Of a DNA stretch of 64,000 bases, positions 8,665 to 17,103 are shown piece by piece. Made by a program: the position numbers and the translations under genes. The stretch covers positions 1 through 64,000 of the forward strand of contig CACYKY010000002.1 in assembly GCA_902775135.1 (NCBI GenBank), given 5' to 3'. Numbering within the stretch: position 1 is the stretch's first letter; each line of letters opens with the position of its first letter. The notes beneath the pieces were generated by a model. It had not been told where the DNA came from, did no database searches, and saw only the letters and a list, made by a program, of their open reading frames with translations. The stretch comes from an uncultured Bacteroidota bacterium (GTDB taxonomy: Bacteria > Bacteroidota > Bacteroidia > Bacteroidales > P3).

Positions 8665-10221
8665 ATGCAAAAAAGTAAAGTAGGACTTGATTTTGTCGAG
8701 GTTGAGCATGCACGCGATGTGGCTCGCAAGATTGCGGGACAGGTGCAGGATTTCGTTGAAGATTACACGACGGTGGCCGTGGAGCGCACTTTGTGCCGCT
8801 TCCTGGGCATCGACGGCGTGGACGCCAACGATGTGCCCATGCCCAATGTGGTGGTGGAACACCTGAAGAGCAACGGAGTGCTCGGCGAGGGCGTGATGTT
8901 CTATATGGGCAACGCCATGGTGGAGACGGGTAAGACTCCGCAGGCCATTGCCGAGGCCATCAGCGCCGGCACGCTGGACATCACCAAGCTGCCCGTCCAC
9001 AGCAAAGCTGACATCGACAAGGCCCTGGAGCCCGTCATCAACCGGACCATCGACAAGGTGCGCAGCAACCGCCTGCGCCGCGAGAAGTACATCGAAACCA
9101 TCGGCGAGGGTTCGAAGCCCTACCTGTACATCATCGTTGCCACGGGCAACATCTACGAGGATGTGGTGCAGGCCCAGGCCGGTGCCCGCCAGGGTGCCGA
9201 CATCATCGCCGTGATCCGCACCACGGGTCAGTCGCTGCTCGACTATGTGCCCTATGGCGCTACCACCGAGGGCTTCGGCGGCACCTTCGCCACCCAGGAG
9301 AACTTCCGCATCATGCGCAAGGCCCTCGACGAGGTGGGCGAAGAGGTGGGCCGCTACATCCGCCTGTGCAACTACTGCTCGGGCCTCTGCATGCCCGAAA
9401 TCGCCGCCATGGGCGCATTGGAGGGTCTGGATGTGATGCTCAACGACGCCCTCTACGGCATCCTCTTCCGCGATATCAACATGCAGCGCACGCTGATCGA
9501 CCAGTATATGAGCCGTATCATCAACGGCTTCGCCGGCGTCATCATCAACACCGGCGAGGACAACTACCTGACCACCGCCGACGCCTACGAGGAGGCCCAC
9601 ACGGTGCTGGCTTCCGACCTCATCAACGAGCAGCTGGCCCTGATGGCCGGCCTGCCCGAGGAGCAGATGGGCCTCGGCCACGCCTTCGAGATGGATCCCA
9701 TGCTGGAGAACGGCTTCCTCTACGAATTGGCACAGGCCCAGATGATCCGCGAGATCTTCCCCAAGGCCCCGCTGAAATACATGCCCCCCACCAAGTTCAT
9801 GACCGGCAACATCTTCCGCGGACACATCCAGGATGCGCTGTTCAACGTCATCGGCCAGTGGACGCACCAGGGCCTGCAGCTGCTGGGTATGCCCACCGAG
9901 GCTATCCACACCCCCTTCATGAGCGACCGCTACCTCTCCATCGAGAACGCCAAGTACATCTTCAACAACATGAAGGACATCGGCGACGAGGTGGAGTTCA
10001 AGGAAGGCGGCATCATCAAGAGCCGTGCCCAGAAGGTGCTGCACGACGCCACCCACCTGCTCGAGACCATGGAGAGCGAAGGCCTCTTCACCGCTTTGGA
10101 GAAGGGAATCTTCGCCAACGTGAAGCGTCCGAAGACCGGCGGCAAGGGCCTGGACGGCGTGACGCTGAAGGGCGAGCACTACTTTAACCCGTTTGTTGAA
10201 TTAATGAAAGGTAAAAAATAA
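8665..10221 (+). CDS. kamD: lysine 5,6-aminomutase, alpha subunit
   Basis: Large subunit (518 residues, normal family length) of the adenosylcobalamin- and PLP-dependent enzyme that moves the terminal amino group of beta-lysine or D-lysine to the neighbouring carbon, the second rearrangement in lysine fermentation to acetate and butyrate. The whole length fits the KamD TIM-barrel family, for example YIRLCNYCSGLCMPEIAAMG around residue 232 and the run LNDALYGILFRDINMQRTLI near 265. It is followed by kamE, its obligate partner. A consensus promoter precedes it and its stop codon overlaps the first unit of the repeat spacer. The other lysine-pathway genes often found beside it are missing here. 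High confidence. Confidence 0.93.
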   Translation: MQKSKVGLDFVEVEHARDVARKIAGQVQDFVEDYTTVAVERTLCRFLGIDGVDANDVPMPNVVVEHLKSNGVLGEGVMFYMGNAMVETGKTPQAIAEAISAGTLDITKLPVHSKADIDKALEPVINRTIDKVRSNRLRREKYIETIGEGSKPYLYIIVATGNIYEDVVQAQAGARQGADIIAVIRTTGQSLLDYVPYGATTEGFGGTFATQENFRIMRKALDEVGEEVGRYIRLCNYCSGLCMPEIAAMGALEGLDVMLNDALYGILFRDINMQRTLIDQYMSRIINGFAGVIINTGEDNYLTTADAYEEAHTVLASDLINEQLALMAGLPEEQMGLGHAFEMDPMLENGFLYELAQAQMIREIFPKAPLKYMPPTKFMTGNIFRGHIQDALFNVIGQWTHQGLQLLGMPTEAIHTPFMSDRYLSIENAKYIFNNMKDIGDEVEFKEGGIIKSRAQKVLHDATHLLETMESEGLFTALEKGIFANVKRPKTGGKGLDGVTLKGEHYFNPFVELMKGKK

Positions 10222-10298
10222 TGCTTGAATGCTTGAATGTGTAAATGCTTGAGTGGGTCTACTCAAACAATCAAGCAATCAGACAATTAAACAATCAG
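10220..10298. repeat. two-armed 8-bp repeat spacer between kamD and kamE
   Basis: The left arm has four exact 8-bp units (AATGCTTG type, 10220-10251) and the right arm five (AATCAAGC type, 10261-10298), inverted relative to the left. The junction forms a hairpin: TTGAGT (10249-10254), six-base loop, ACTCAA (10261-10266). The A-rich arm sits directly before the kamE start. Same family as 51130-51170 and 58411-60600. Confidence 0.8.
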
Positions 10299-10302
10299 AA
10301 AG

Positions 10303-11091
10303 ATGAGCGAAGGATTGTATTCGATGGAGGCAAAGGATTACGACAAAACCCTTGACCTCACCAAGATAAAGCCATACGGCGACACAATGAACGACGGCAA
10401 GGTGCAGCTGAGTTTCACGCTGCCCGTGCCCGCAGGTGCCGAAGCCGAGGAGGCCGCCAAGCAGCTGCTGAAGAAGATGGGCTTCGAGAACCCCCTGGTG
10501 GTATTCCAGAAGGAACTCACCGAAGGTTTCTGCTTCATGAACTGCTACGGTTCGTTGACCCACACGGTGGATTACACGAGCATCCACGTGCCCAAGGTGG
10601 AGAGCACCACGATGGACATGCACGAGTGCGACGACTATATCCGCGAGCACATCGGCCGCAAGATTGTCATCGTGGGCGCATCGACGGGCACCGACGCCCA
10701 CACGGTGGGCATCGACGCCATCATGAACATGAAGGGCTATGCCGGCCACTACGGCCTGGAGCGCTACGACATGATCGACGCCTACAACCTGGGTAGCCAG
10801 GTGCCCAACGAGGAGTTCATCGCCAAAGGCATTGAGCTGCATGCCGACGCCCTCATCGTCAGCCAGACGGTGACGCAGAAGGACGTGCACATCAAGAACC
10901 TCACCGAGCTGGTGGAGATGCTCGAGGCCGAAGGCCTGCGCGACAAGGTGATCCTCATCTGCGGCGGTCCCCGTATCAGCCACGAGCTGGCCAAGGAGTT
11001 GGGCTACGACGCCGGCTTCGGCCCCAACACCTATGCCGACGACGAGGCTTCGTACATCGCCCAGGAGATGGTGAAGCGCGGCTGGAAGTGA
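10303..11091 (+). CDS. kamE: lysine 5,6-aminomutase, beta subunit
   Basis: Small, cobalamin-binding subunit (262 residues). The B12 motif DxHxxG is D131-A-H133-T-V-G136; His133 is the lower cobalt ligand. Lys144 in NMKGYAGHY is at the position known in the Clostridium enzyme to bind PLP as a Schiff base, so both cofactor sites look intact. A Rossmann-like B12 domain fills the C-terminal half, ending with CGGPRISHELAKELGYDAGFG. It must act with KamD. It is separated from kamD by the 8-bp repeat spacer but is clearly in the same operon, with no promoter visible between them. Confidence 0.95.
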   Translation: MSEGLYSMEAKDYDKTLDLTKIKPYGDTMNDGKVQLSFTLPVPAGAEAEEAAKQLLKKMGFENPLVVFQKELTEGFCFMNCYGSLTHTVDYTSIHVPKVESTTMDMHECDDYIREHIGRKIVIVGASTGTDAHTVGIDAIMNMKGYAGHYGLERYDMIDAYNLGSQVPNEEFIAKGIELHADALIVSQTVTQKDVHIKNLTELVEMLEAEGLRDKVILICGGPRISHELAKELGYDAGFGPNTYADDEASYIAQEMVKRGWK

Positions 11092-11099
11092 TGGTTTGT

Positions 11100-11154
11100 G
11101 CGCGGCGCTGCGCCGCGCCACACAATCAAGCAAATAAACAATCAAACAATAATA
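11100..11154. repeat. GC hairpin plus 8-bp repeat spacer between kamE and atoA
   Basis: A 7-bp GC stem (GCGCGGC 11100-11106, GCCGCGC 11112-11118) is followed by four 8-bp units of CAATCAAG type (11123-11154) that lead straight into the atoA start. Again an A-rich repeat arm borders the start codon, here after a GC palindrome instead of a second repeat arm. Confidence 0.7.
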
Positions 11155-11157
11155 AAA

Positions 11158-11817
11158 ATGGAAAAAGAACAGATTAAACCCTTTATCGCCAAGCGCGCGG
11201 CTCAGGAGCTGCACGACGGCGATGTCGTCAACCTTGGTATCGGTCTGCCGACCCTGATTCCCAATTTCCTCCCCGAAGGTGTGCACGTCATCCTCCAGAG
11301 CGAGAACGGCATGATCGGTATGGGCCCCACCCCCGAAGAGGGCAAAGAGGACCCCTGGTTCATCAACGCCGGCGGCGGATACATCACCCATGTGCCCGGC
11401 GCATCGACCTTTGACAGCGCCACTTCCTTCGGCATCATCCGCGGCGGCCACGTGGACGTCAGCGTCCTGGGTGCCATGCAGGTGGACGAAGAGGGCGACC
11501 TCGCCAACTGGATGATTCCTGGCAAGAAGACCCCCGGTATGGGTGGCGCCATGGACCTCCTGGTGGGTGCCAAGAAGGTGATCCTCGCCATGGAGCACAC
11601 CGCCAAAGGCAACCCCAAGATTCTGAAGAAATGCACTCTGCCGCTCACCGCCAAGGGCCAGGTGAACATGATCATCACCGAGATGGGTGTGATGGAAATC
11701 ACCCCGAAGGGTATCGTGCTGACCGAGATCAACCCCGAGTTCACCGTGGAGCAAGTGCAGGCTGCCACCGAGGCTAAGCTGATTGTCAGCGAGAACCTGA
11801 AGAAAATGAATGCTTAA
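11158..11817 (+). CDS. atoA: 3-oxoacid / butyrate-acetoacetate CoA-transferase, beta subunit
   Basis: A 219-residue beta subunit of a family I CoA-transferase, which in lysine fermentation passes CoA between acetate or butyrate and acetoacetate. The catalytic Glu is Glu49 in the SENG motif, after GIGLPTLIPNFLPEG; the glycine-rich GGGYITHVPGAS stretch follows. I start at 11158 because the upstream in-frame ATG lies inside the GC hairpin. The alpha subunit (atoD), usually adjacent, is absent; it should lie elsewhere in the genome. Cotranscription with kamDE supports the lysine pathway. Confidence 0.9.
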   Translation: MEKEQIKPFIAKRAAQELHDGDVVNLGIGLPTLIPNFLPEGVHVILQSENGMIGMGPTPEEGKEDPWFINAGGGYITHVPGASTFDSATSFGIIRGGHVDVSVLGAMQVDEEGDLANWMIPGKKTPGMGGAMDLLVGAKKVILAMEHTAKGNPKILKKCTLPLTAKGQVNMIITEMGVMEITPKGIVLTEINPEFTVEQVQAATEAKLIVSENLKKMNA

Positions 11818-11868
11818 TGATGAAAGGAGTGAGAGGGGGATGTTCTCTCCTTCTCACTCCCTTATATT

Positions 11869-12474
11869 TTGAACATGAAAAGGACAATCCTGTTGGCTGT
11901 GGCGATGCTGTGTCTTGGAGGCACGGCGGTGGCGCAGCACCATATCGAGTTCCGTTGGCGCGGCATCTATTTTGTCGGCGACGGTTCTTATGTTTTCAAT
12001 CTCAACCGTTCGCCCAACGAGAGCGGTCTCGCCGACACGGTGTCGGGATTCATGCCGTCGTTCTCGGGCGGATTCCAGTTCCGCAAGGAGGCCGCCGTGG
12101 GTTTGGGATTCTCCTACCTGGCCGATCCCACGGGAGCATTCTCGCAGCTGCCCCTCTATGTCGAGCTGCGCAGCCACTTCACGCGCGCCCGCCTGACACC
12201 CTATGCGGTGCTGCAGGTGGGATATTCGCTTCCCGTCGGAGCATCGTCCGAGCCTCCGATAACGAAGATTGAAGAGGGTGGCCTGTACCTCGCTATCGAA
12301 GGTGGCGGACGCTTTGCCATCAGCCGTTCGGTGGCCCTGGGCTTGCACGTCGGCTACCGCATGCTGCAGTCGAACCAGGTGAAGCGTTTCGACATGTTGA
12401 ACGATCCCATGCTCACAGAGACCGTGGTGCTGCACATGTTTGGCGGCGGCCTCTCGGTCTATTTTGGCAACTAA
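11869..12474 (+). CDS. small outer-membrane barrel-like protein
   Basis: A 201-residue protein with a signal peptide (MKRTILLAVAMLCLGGTAVAQ) and alternating hydrophobic strands such as GGFQFRKEAAVGLGFSYL and VGYRMLQSNQ, with several aromatic residues near strand ends. It fits an eight-strand OmpA/OmpW-like barrel of unknown role. The terminal GGGLSVYFGN resembles the last strand of an outer-membrane barrel. It lies 51 bases after atoA on the same strand and ten bases before the next gene, so it may belong to the same transcript. Confidence 0.6.
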   Translation: MNMKRTILLAVAMLCLGGTAVAQHHIEFRWRGIYFVGDGSYVFNLNRSPNESGLADTVSGFMPSFSGGFQFRKEAAVGLGFSYLADPTGAFSQLPLYVELRSHFTRARLTPYAVLQVGYSLPVGASSEPPITKIEEGGLYLAIEGGGRFAISRSVALGLHVGYRMLQSNQVKRFDMLNDPMLTETVVLHMFGGGLSVYFGN

Positions 12475-12484
12475 ACCTTTGGCA

Positions 12485-15400
12485 ATGAGAAAAGCGGTTC
12501 TTCTTCTGGCAATGGCTGTGCTCATGGGCATCCCCGCATGGGCGCAGCAGGAGGGTGCGCGCATGGCTGCACGTGCCAATGTGGAGCCCTACGACGACGA
12601 GGCCGCCATCATGAAGTCGGCCTACCGCGACTCGCCCTATTTCATGGAGTTCACGGGTCGATGGGACCAGAAGAAGACCGACAGCTCGGTTATCTATTCG
12701 CGCGAGGTGGAGGTGGAGAAGTTCTGGAAGGACTACCGCGTCACACTCAACGTGCGTTGCGGCCGCGCCTGCCGCATCATGCTGGGGGGCAAGACTGTAG
12801 GCTACGGCGGCGATTCGCGCCATTGGAACGAGTTCGCCCTCAACGACTTCCTCAAGTACGGGAAGAAGAATGTGCTTGCCATCGAGACCCTCAATCATTC
12901 GCGCGAGGCACAGCTTGAGAGCGCCGACCAGATGGAAGGCCTCAACGGAGAGCCCTATCTGCTTTTCAAGGGCGACCCCAATGTGGACGACCTGACGGTG
13001 TCGGCGGACTACGACGCTGCGCTTCAGTCGGGTACGTTGTCGTTGGATGTCAGCGTTTTCAACAGCAAGAAGAAAGGGAAATACTACATAGAGGTCGAGG
13101 TGTGGGATCCCAAGGGGCACACCCTCGACCGCATGGGGCGCTGGGTGGTCTTCGACAAGAGCACCACAGCAACCGTCGACCTGAGCCGCACCTGGAGCAA
13201 CGTGGAACCTTGGTCGGCCGAATCGCCCAAGCTCTATACCGCCGTTGTGCGTCTGCGCAACGAGGAGATGGAAGAGGAAGAGGTGGTGGGAGCACGCTTC
13301 GGATTCCGCCGTGTGGAGGTGAAGGACGGGGTGCTGCAGATGAACGGCACTCCGCTGACCATCAAGGGCGTCACCTATGGTACAAAACACACAGAAGGCC
13401 TTGCTTCCCGCGAGCGCATGAAGCAGGACCTTTTGGCTATGAAGAAAATGAACATCAATGCTGTGCGCACGGCCAAGTATTCACCCATGGACCCCTATTT
13501 CTATCAACTCTGCGACGAGTTGGGGCTCTATGTGGTATGCGATGCCAACCTCCTGCCGTCGTCCACACAGCAGCATGCCGTAGCCACCGACAAGGACTTC
13601 ATGCCCCTCTTCGAACGTCGGGTGGAGAACCTTTACGGCAAGTACAAGAACTATCCGTCGATTATCGCCTGGTCGCTGGGCGAGAGCCGCGACAACGGCA
13701 TCTGCATGTCGGCGGCATACAAACGTTTGAAATATCTGGACAAGACACGACCTGTCATCTTCGCCGGCGCCGACTTCTCGGACAACACCGATGTCATCGC
13801 GCTGATGTATCCTGCCGAGAAGGCGCTCCGCCAGTCGATGGAGAAAAACAGCGACCGTCCCTTCCTGGTGCTTGCTGCCCACGAGGAGGACTTCGGCAAG
13901 ATATGGGACAAGGTGGTCAACACGCGCACCCTGCAAGGGGTGTTCTTCGCCGACTGGCCGACGTCGCGTATGATGTCCGAGTTGAAGAATTACTATAGTC
14001 CTTTCGATGTACGCCTCTCCAAGAAGACCATCGACGATGTCGAGTTCTTGGTGTACAACCGAAACGACTTTGCTGATTTTAGCCAATATCTATTAGATTA
14101 TACAATATATACTAACCGCCGTCCCAGCATCACCGCCGGCGACCTCCCGTTGGCCATCCGGGGTGGGGGAGTCGAGGTGGCCAAACTCCTGGTGCCGCCT
14201 GTCGATTTACAGGCCGGCGAGGAGCTCTTCATCCGCTTCGATCTGTCCCGTCGCCAGAAGGCAGGCTCGCGCCAGTTGTCAGGTGACAACAACCTGGGAA
14301 CTATTGTGTTCCCCCTTTCCGACAAGTCGGGAAAAAAGACAATGCTAAGAGTGGACAGCAGCTATCTCCACGCAACCTCCGAAACCCTTGACGGACACGA
14401 GCGCTGCCGTGTGCAAACATCGACCAACGAGGTGGCATTTAACTTGGCGGACGGCACGATGGAATGGCTCACAGCCGGCTTGGGACAGTTTGCCTTCGAT
14501 TCGTTGTCGCTTTGCTTCGGCAACCATCAGGATTGGAATTGTTCGCTGGCAGCCATCTCGCACAACCAACCCTCTACGGGTGTCTATTCCGTCGACGCCA
14601 TGCTTCGCTATCAGTCCCGCACGGGAGTCTTGATGTGCGATGTGCGTCAGACCTATACGGTATTCTCCACAGGCGATGTGGTGATTGACTACACCGTAGC
14701 CCCCACCGACCAGCTGCACGAAACGCTAGTGCCGCAGGTTAGGGTGAAGCATACTTTCGGCGCCGCCGACACGCTCTCTTGGTTTGGCCTCGACCGCGAA
14801 ACACCTTATGGGGTGAATAACAGCGCTATCCCCGGCACCTACCGTCAGCCGTTGTCAAACGGCATGATTCGCGACGACAACCGATGGGTTGCCCTTAGTG
14901 ATACTGCCTATAAGGCGCTCTTCGTCGATGTGCCCGACACGCACTTCTCCTTCAGGACCGAAAAGGACATTCTTTGGGTTACCCCCTGCATCTCCGCCTC
15001 GCCGAAGCCCTCATTCCGCTTGCATCTGAGGGGGTTCACACCCAATCCGTACAATATTTCCTCCACCTTTGTCAGCGAGGAAGAATACCACAAGCAGACC
15101 CGTAAAGGCGAACGGCCGGAAGACTTTGTGGGGGTGGTCTATCCCCGCGTCTCTACCGGTATGCTGGAACCGCCGGCGATTACCGCCACAGCTGCCCGCT
15201 TCTCGGCCCCCTTGACGGTGACCATCGCCAGCAGCCAGGCAGCCAAACCGTCGGGCCGTCCATCTGCCAAGCAGTCGGATAATCAGATCATCATAAGGTA
15301 CACCCTCGACGGCAGCGAGCCCGACGAGAACTCGCCTGTCTACAAGGACCCCATCACGTTGACCACCACTACCGTCGTGAAAGCCCGTGCTTATGGCAAG

Positions 15401-15955
15401 GGAGTGCCTCCGTCGTTCATCGCCACACGCAAGTTCAATTACGACTATATCGTCTCCACCACCTTCTCGCGCAAGCCCAACACCCCCTTCAATGAGGGTA
15501 CCGACACCATTCTCTTTGATGGCGAGAAGGGCACGGTGGACGACCTCTCGCAAGGCTGGCTCGGTTTCTCCGGCAACGGCATCGTGGCCACCGTGAGCCT
15601 CTCCAAACCCGTCGATATCGACTTTGTCACCCTTCGTTTCGCCCATTCGCCCGAGATGTGGGCCTTCGCCCCCAAGCAGGTGACCCTCTTCCTCTCGCAC
15701 GATGGAACCTCCTTCGCCGACACCCTCCAAGTTCCCGTCTCCATCGATGCTGCAGCGGAAGATGCCAGCGAGCCCTGTGTGGTGGAACTCCGTGTCCCTG
15801 TCGGCAAAAACGGCATCAGCCTCCTGAAGGTCGACGCCCAGTCCATCGGCGCCATTCCCGCCTGGCACCGCGCCAAAGGCCTCAACCCCTGGCTCATGAT
15901 GGACGAAATCGAAGTGAGCGAAGCTACACATTCATCAGAACCTAATATCCATTGA
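12485..15955 (+). CDS. GH2-like protein with altered catalytic motifs
   Basis: A 1156-residue secreted protein; I start at 12485, giving the signal peptide MRKAVLLLAMAVLMGIPAWAQ. Order: GH2 sugar-binding sandwich (about 60-180), Ig-like domain (about 185-270), TIM barrel (about 280-520), long beta region, a chitobiase-like C-terminal domain (YTLDGSEPDENSPVY, about 940) and a discoidin-like end. Active GH2 enzymes have the acid/base in WSLGNE; here the motif is WSLGES (Glu400), without the conserved Asn. The nucleophile region, CEYAHAMGN in galactosidases, reads LAAHEEDFGK. So it probably binds but does not cleave sugar. A repeat-like insert interrupts the chitobiase-like domain (about residues 915-935). 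It is followed two bases later by a lipoprotein. Confidence 0.7.
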   Translation: MRKAVLLLAMAVLMGIPAWAQQEGARMAARANVEPYDDEAAIMKSAYRDSPYFMEFTGRWDQKKTDSSVIYSREVEVEKFWKDYRVTLNVRCGRACRIMLGGKTVGYGGDSRHWNEFALNDFLKYGKKNVLAIETLNHSREAQLESADQMEGLNGEPYLLFKGDPNVDDLTVSADYDAALQSGTLSLDVSVFNSKKKGKYYIEVEVWDPKGHTLDRMGRWVVFDKSTTATVDLSRTWSNVEPWSAESPKLYTAVVRLRNEEMEEEEVVGARFGFRRVEVKDGVLQMNGTPLTIKGVTYGTKHTEGLASRERMKQDLLAMKKMNINAVRTAKYSPMDPYFYQLCDELGLYVVCDANLLPSSTQQHAVATDKDFMPLFERRVENLYGKYKNYPSIIAWSLGESRDNGICMSAAYKRLKYLDKTRPVIFAGADFSDNTDVIALMYPAEKALRQSMEKNSDRPFLVLAAHEEDFGKIWDKVVNTRTLQGVFFADWPTSRMMSELKNYYSPFDVRLSKKTIDDVEFLVYNRNDFADFSQYLLDYTIYTNRRPSITAGDLPLAIRGGGVEVAKLLVPPVDLQAGEELFIRFDLSRRQKAGSRQLSGDNNLGTIVFPLSDKSGKKTMLRVDSSYLHATSETLDGHERCRVQTSTNEVAFNLADGTMEWLTAGLGQFAFDSLSLCFGNHQDWNCSLAAISHNQPSTGVYSVDAMLRYQSRTGVLMCDVRQTYTVFSTGDVVIDYTVAPTDQLHETLVPQVRVKHTFGAADTLSWFGLDRETPYGVNNSAIPGTYRQPLSNGMIRDDNRWVALSDTAYKALFVDVPDTHFSFRTEKDILWVTPCISASPKPSFRLHLRGFTPNPYNISSTFVSEEEYHKQTRKGERPEDFVGVVYPRVSTGMLEPPAITATAARFSAPLTVTIASSQAAKPSGRPSAKQSDNQIIIRYTLDGSEPDENSPVYKDPITLTTTTVVKARAYGKGVPPSFIATRKFNYDYIVSTTFSRKPNTPFNEGTDTILFDGEKGTVDDLSQGWLGFSGNGIVATVSLSKPVDIDFVTLRFAHSPEMWAFAPKQVTLFLSHDGTSFADTLQVPVSIDAAAEDASEPCVVELRVPVGKNGISLLKVDAQSIGAIPAWHRAKGLNPWLMMDEIEVSEATHSSEPNIH
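15230..15295. repeat. probable decayed 8-bp repeat inside the GH2-like gene
   Basis: The coding DNA here has an irregular period of 8 and ends with AAGCAGTCGGATAATCAGAT, close to the kamD-kamE spacer arm (AAGCAATCAGACAAT...). The encoded residues (AKPSGRPSAKQSDNQ) interrupt a chitobiase-like domain between TVTIAS and IIIRYTLDGS. Weaker than the other cases. Confidence 0.35.
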
Positions 15956-15956
15956 T

Positions 15957-16964
15957 ATGCGCAAATTGTTGTTTTTTATACCTTTAGTGCTCTCTTTTGC
16001 GGCTTGCGAGGTTGAGTTCTCTCCCAATGCCAGCTGGAAAAACGTTCCGGTGGTCTATTGTCTCCTCGACCAGGACGACGACACCACCTGGGTGCGTGTG
16101 CAACGTTGCTATCTCTCCGAGGACAATATCTTCAACTACGGCCAGAATTCCGATTCCATCAACTATCCCCAAGGGGCTATCGCTGTGGCCCTATTGGCTT
16201 ATGAGAACGGTGTGCAGAAAGACTCTATGGCTTTCGAGTACACCACACGCAACCACGATACAGGCAGCTTTGCCAATAGCGCCCAGCCGCTCTATTGGTT
16301 TCGTACCAAAAACCGTCTGAAGGAGAACTACACCTATGTGCTTACCATCCGAAACACCTCCGACAACTCCATCCTGGCCACCACCGATCCCATCCCCCTC
16401 ATCAAGCAAGTCTCGCAGACCCTCATCACCAAGCCTACGGTGACGGTCTACAATGGCGACACCATCTCGGGCGGATTGGCCTTCTACGACCCGATGGGCA
16501 ACAACACCTTGGGGTGTCACATCGCTTGGAACGCCCTCGAAAACGCACGTCTCTACCAGCCCTTTGTGCGCTTCTATTACCAGAAGGACAGCATCACCTA
16601 CCATGCTGATTTCATGTGCCCCAAGGCACCGCTGAAAAGCAACGAGATCTACTACTCGCGCGACCTCTTCCTCGATCAGGTCAAGCATTATTTCGGCGAC
16701 GACACCACGCGCAAGTACTTCGTCCCCCGTGTCGACATGTACCTTACCTGCTGCTCCGAAGACCTCAATGCCTATCTGAGCACCGTCTCCAATGCCGGCG
16801 ACATCACGCAGAGCACCGAGGTCTACAACAACATCAAGGGTGGGGTAGGGGTTTTTGCCGCTCGTCGCACCCACCTCTTCAAACGCATGCCCGCCAAAGC
16901 CGACATGACCCCCAATCGCGGCCTCCTCTATTTCCTCACCCAGCTCAACCTAGGATTCTATTAA
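15957..16964 (+). CDS. DUF4249-like lipoprotein
   Basis: A 335-residue lipoprotein (lipobox LSFAAC, Cys17). The order of an N-terminal strand-rich half (VPVVYCLLDQDDDTTWVRV) and a C-terminal segment ending VYNNIKGGVGVFAARRTH recalls DUF4249 lipoproteins, which end in a similar SNI-GGLGIFG motif and often sit beside outer-membrane receptors. The gene begins two bases after the GH2-like stop, so the two are probably made together and may form a surface complex. Function unknown; family assignment tentative. Confidence 0.5.
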   Translation: MRKLLFFIPLVLSFAACEVEFSPNASWKNVPVVYCLLDQDDDTTWVRVQRCYLSEDNIFNYGQNSDSINYPQGAIAVALLAYENGVQKDSMAFEYTTRNHDTGSFANSAQPLYWFRTKNRLKENYTYVLTIRNTSDNSILATTDPIPLIKQVSQTLITKPTVTVYNGDTISGGLAFYDPMGNNTLGCHIAWNALENARLYQPFVRFYYQKDSITYHADFMCPKAPLKSNEIYYSRDLFLDQVKHYFGDDTTRKYFVPRVDMYLTCCSEDLNAYLSTVSNAGDITQSTEVYNNIKGGVGVFAARRTHLFKRMPAKADMTPNRGLLYFLTQLNLGFY

Positions 16965-17042
16965 TAAATGTTTTACGGTGCGCATAAATGTAAAAAATAT
17001 ATAATAATGTAAAATTATATTCTCAGATTCAATTATTTTATG

Positions 17043-17051
17043 TAATTTTGC
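17043..17051 (+). promoter_or_regulatory. -7 box upstream of tig
   Basis: TAATTTTGC fits TAnnTTTG. The surrounding 16965-17103 spacer is very AT-rich and has no other feature I can name; no clean TTTG lies 19-21 bases upstream. Confidence 0.5.
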
Positions 17052-17103
17052 ATTTTTACTTAAAACAACGAAAAGACTAAAAATCAATAAAATAAACAAT
17101 CAG

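Noticed and set aside
8626..10179. A long open frame on the minus strand opposite kamD (517 codons)
   Set aside because: It mirrors the kamD codon pattern, has a low-complexity His/Val/Leu/Gly/Asp-rich protein and no family motifs. Similar shadows lie opposite etfA, etfB, bcd, GH3 and GH29.
10220..10298. CRISPR array
   Set aside because: Units are 8 bp and adjacent, with no unique spacers of constant length; no cas genes in the window.
11098..11157. Upstream start for atoA
   Set aside because: It would translate the GC hairpin and repeat; homologues start at MEKEQIKPF (11158).
12440..12484. Upstream start for the GH2-like gene
   Set aside because: It overlaps the previous gene and hides the signal peptide starting at 12485.
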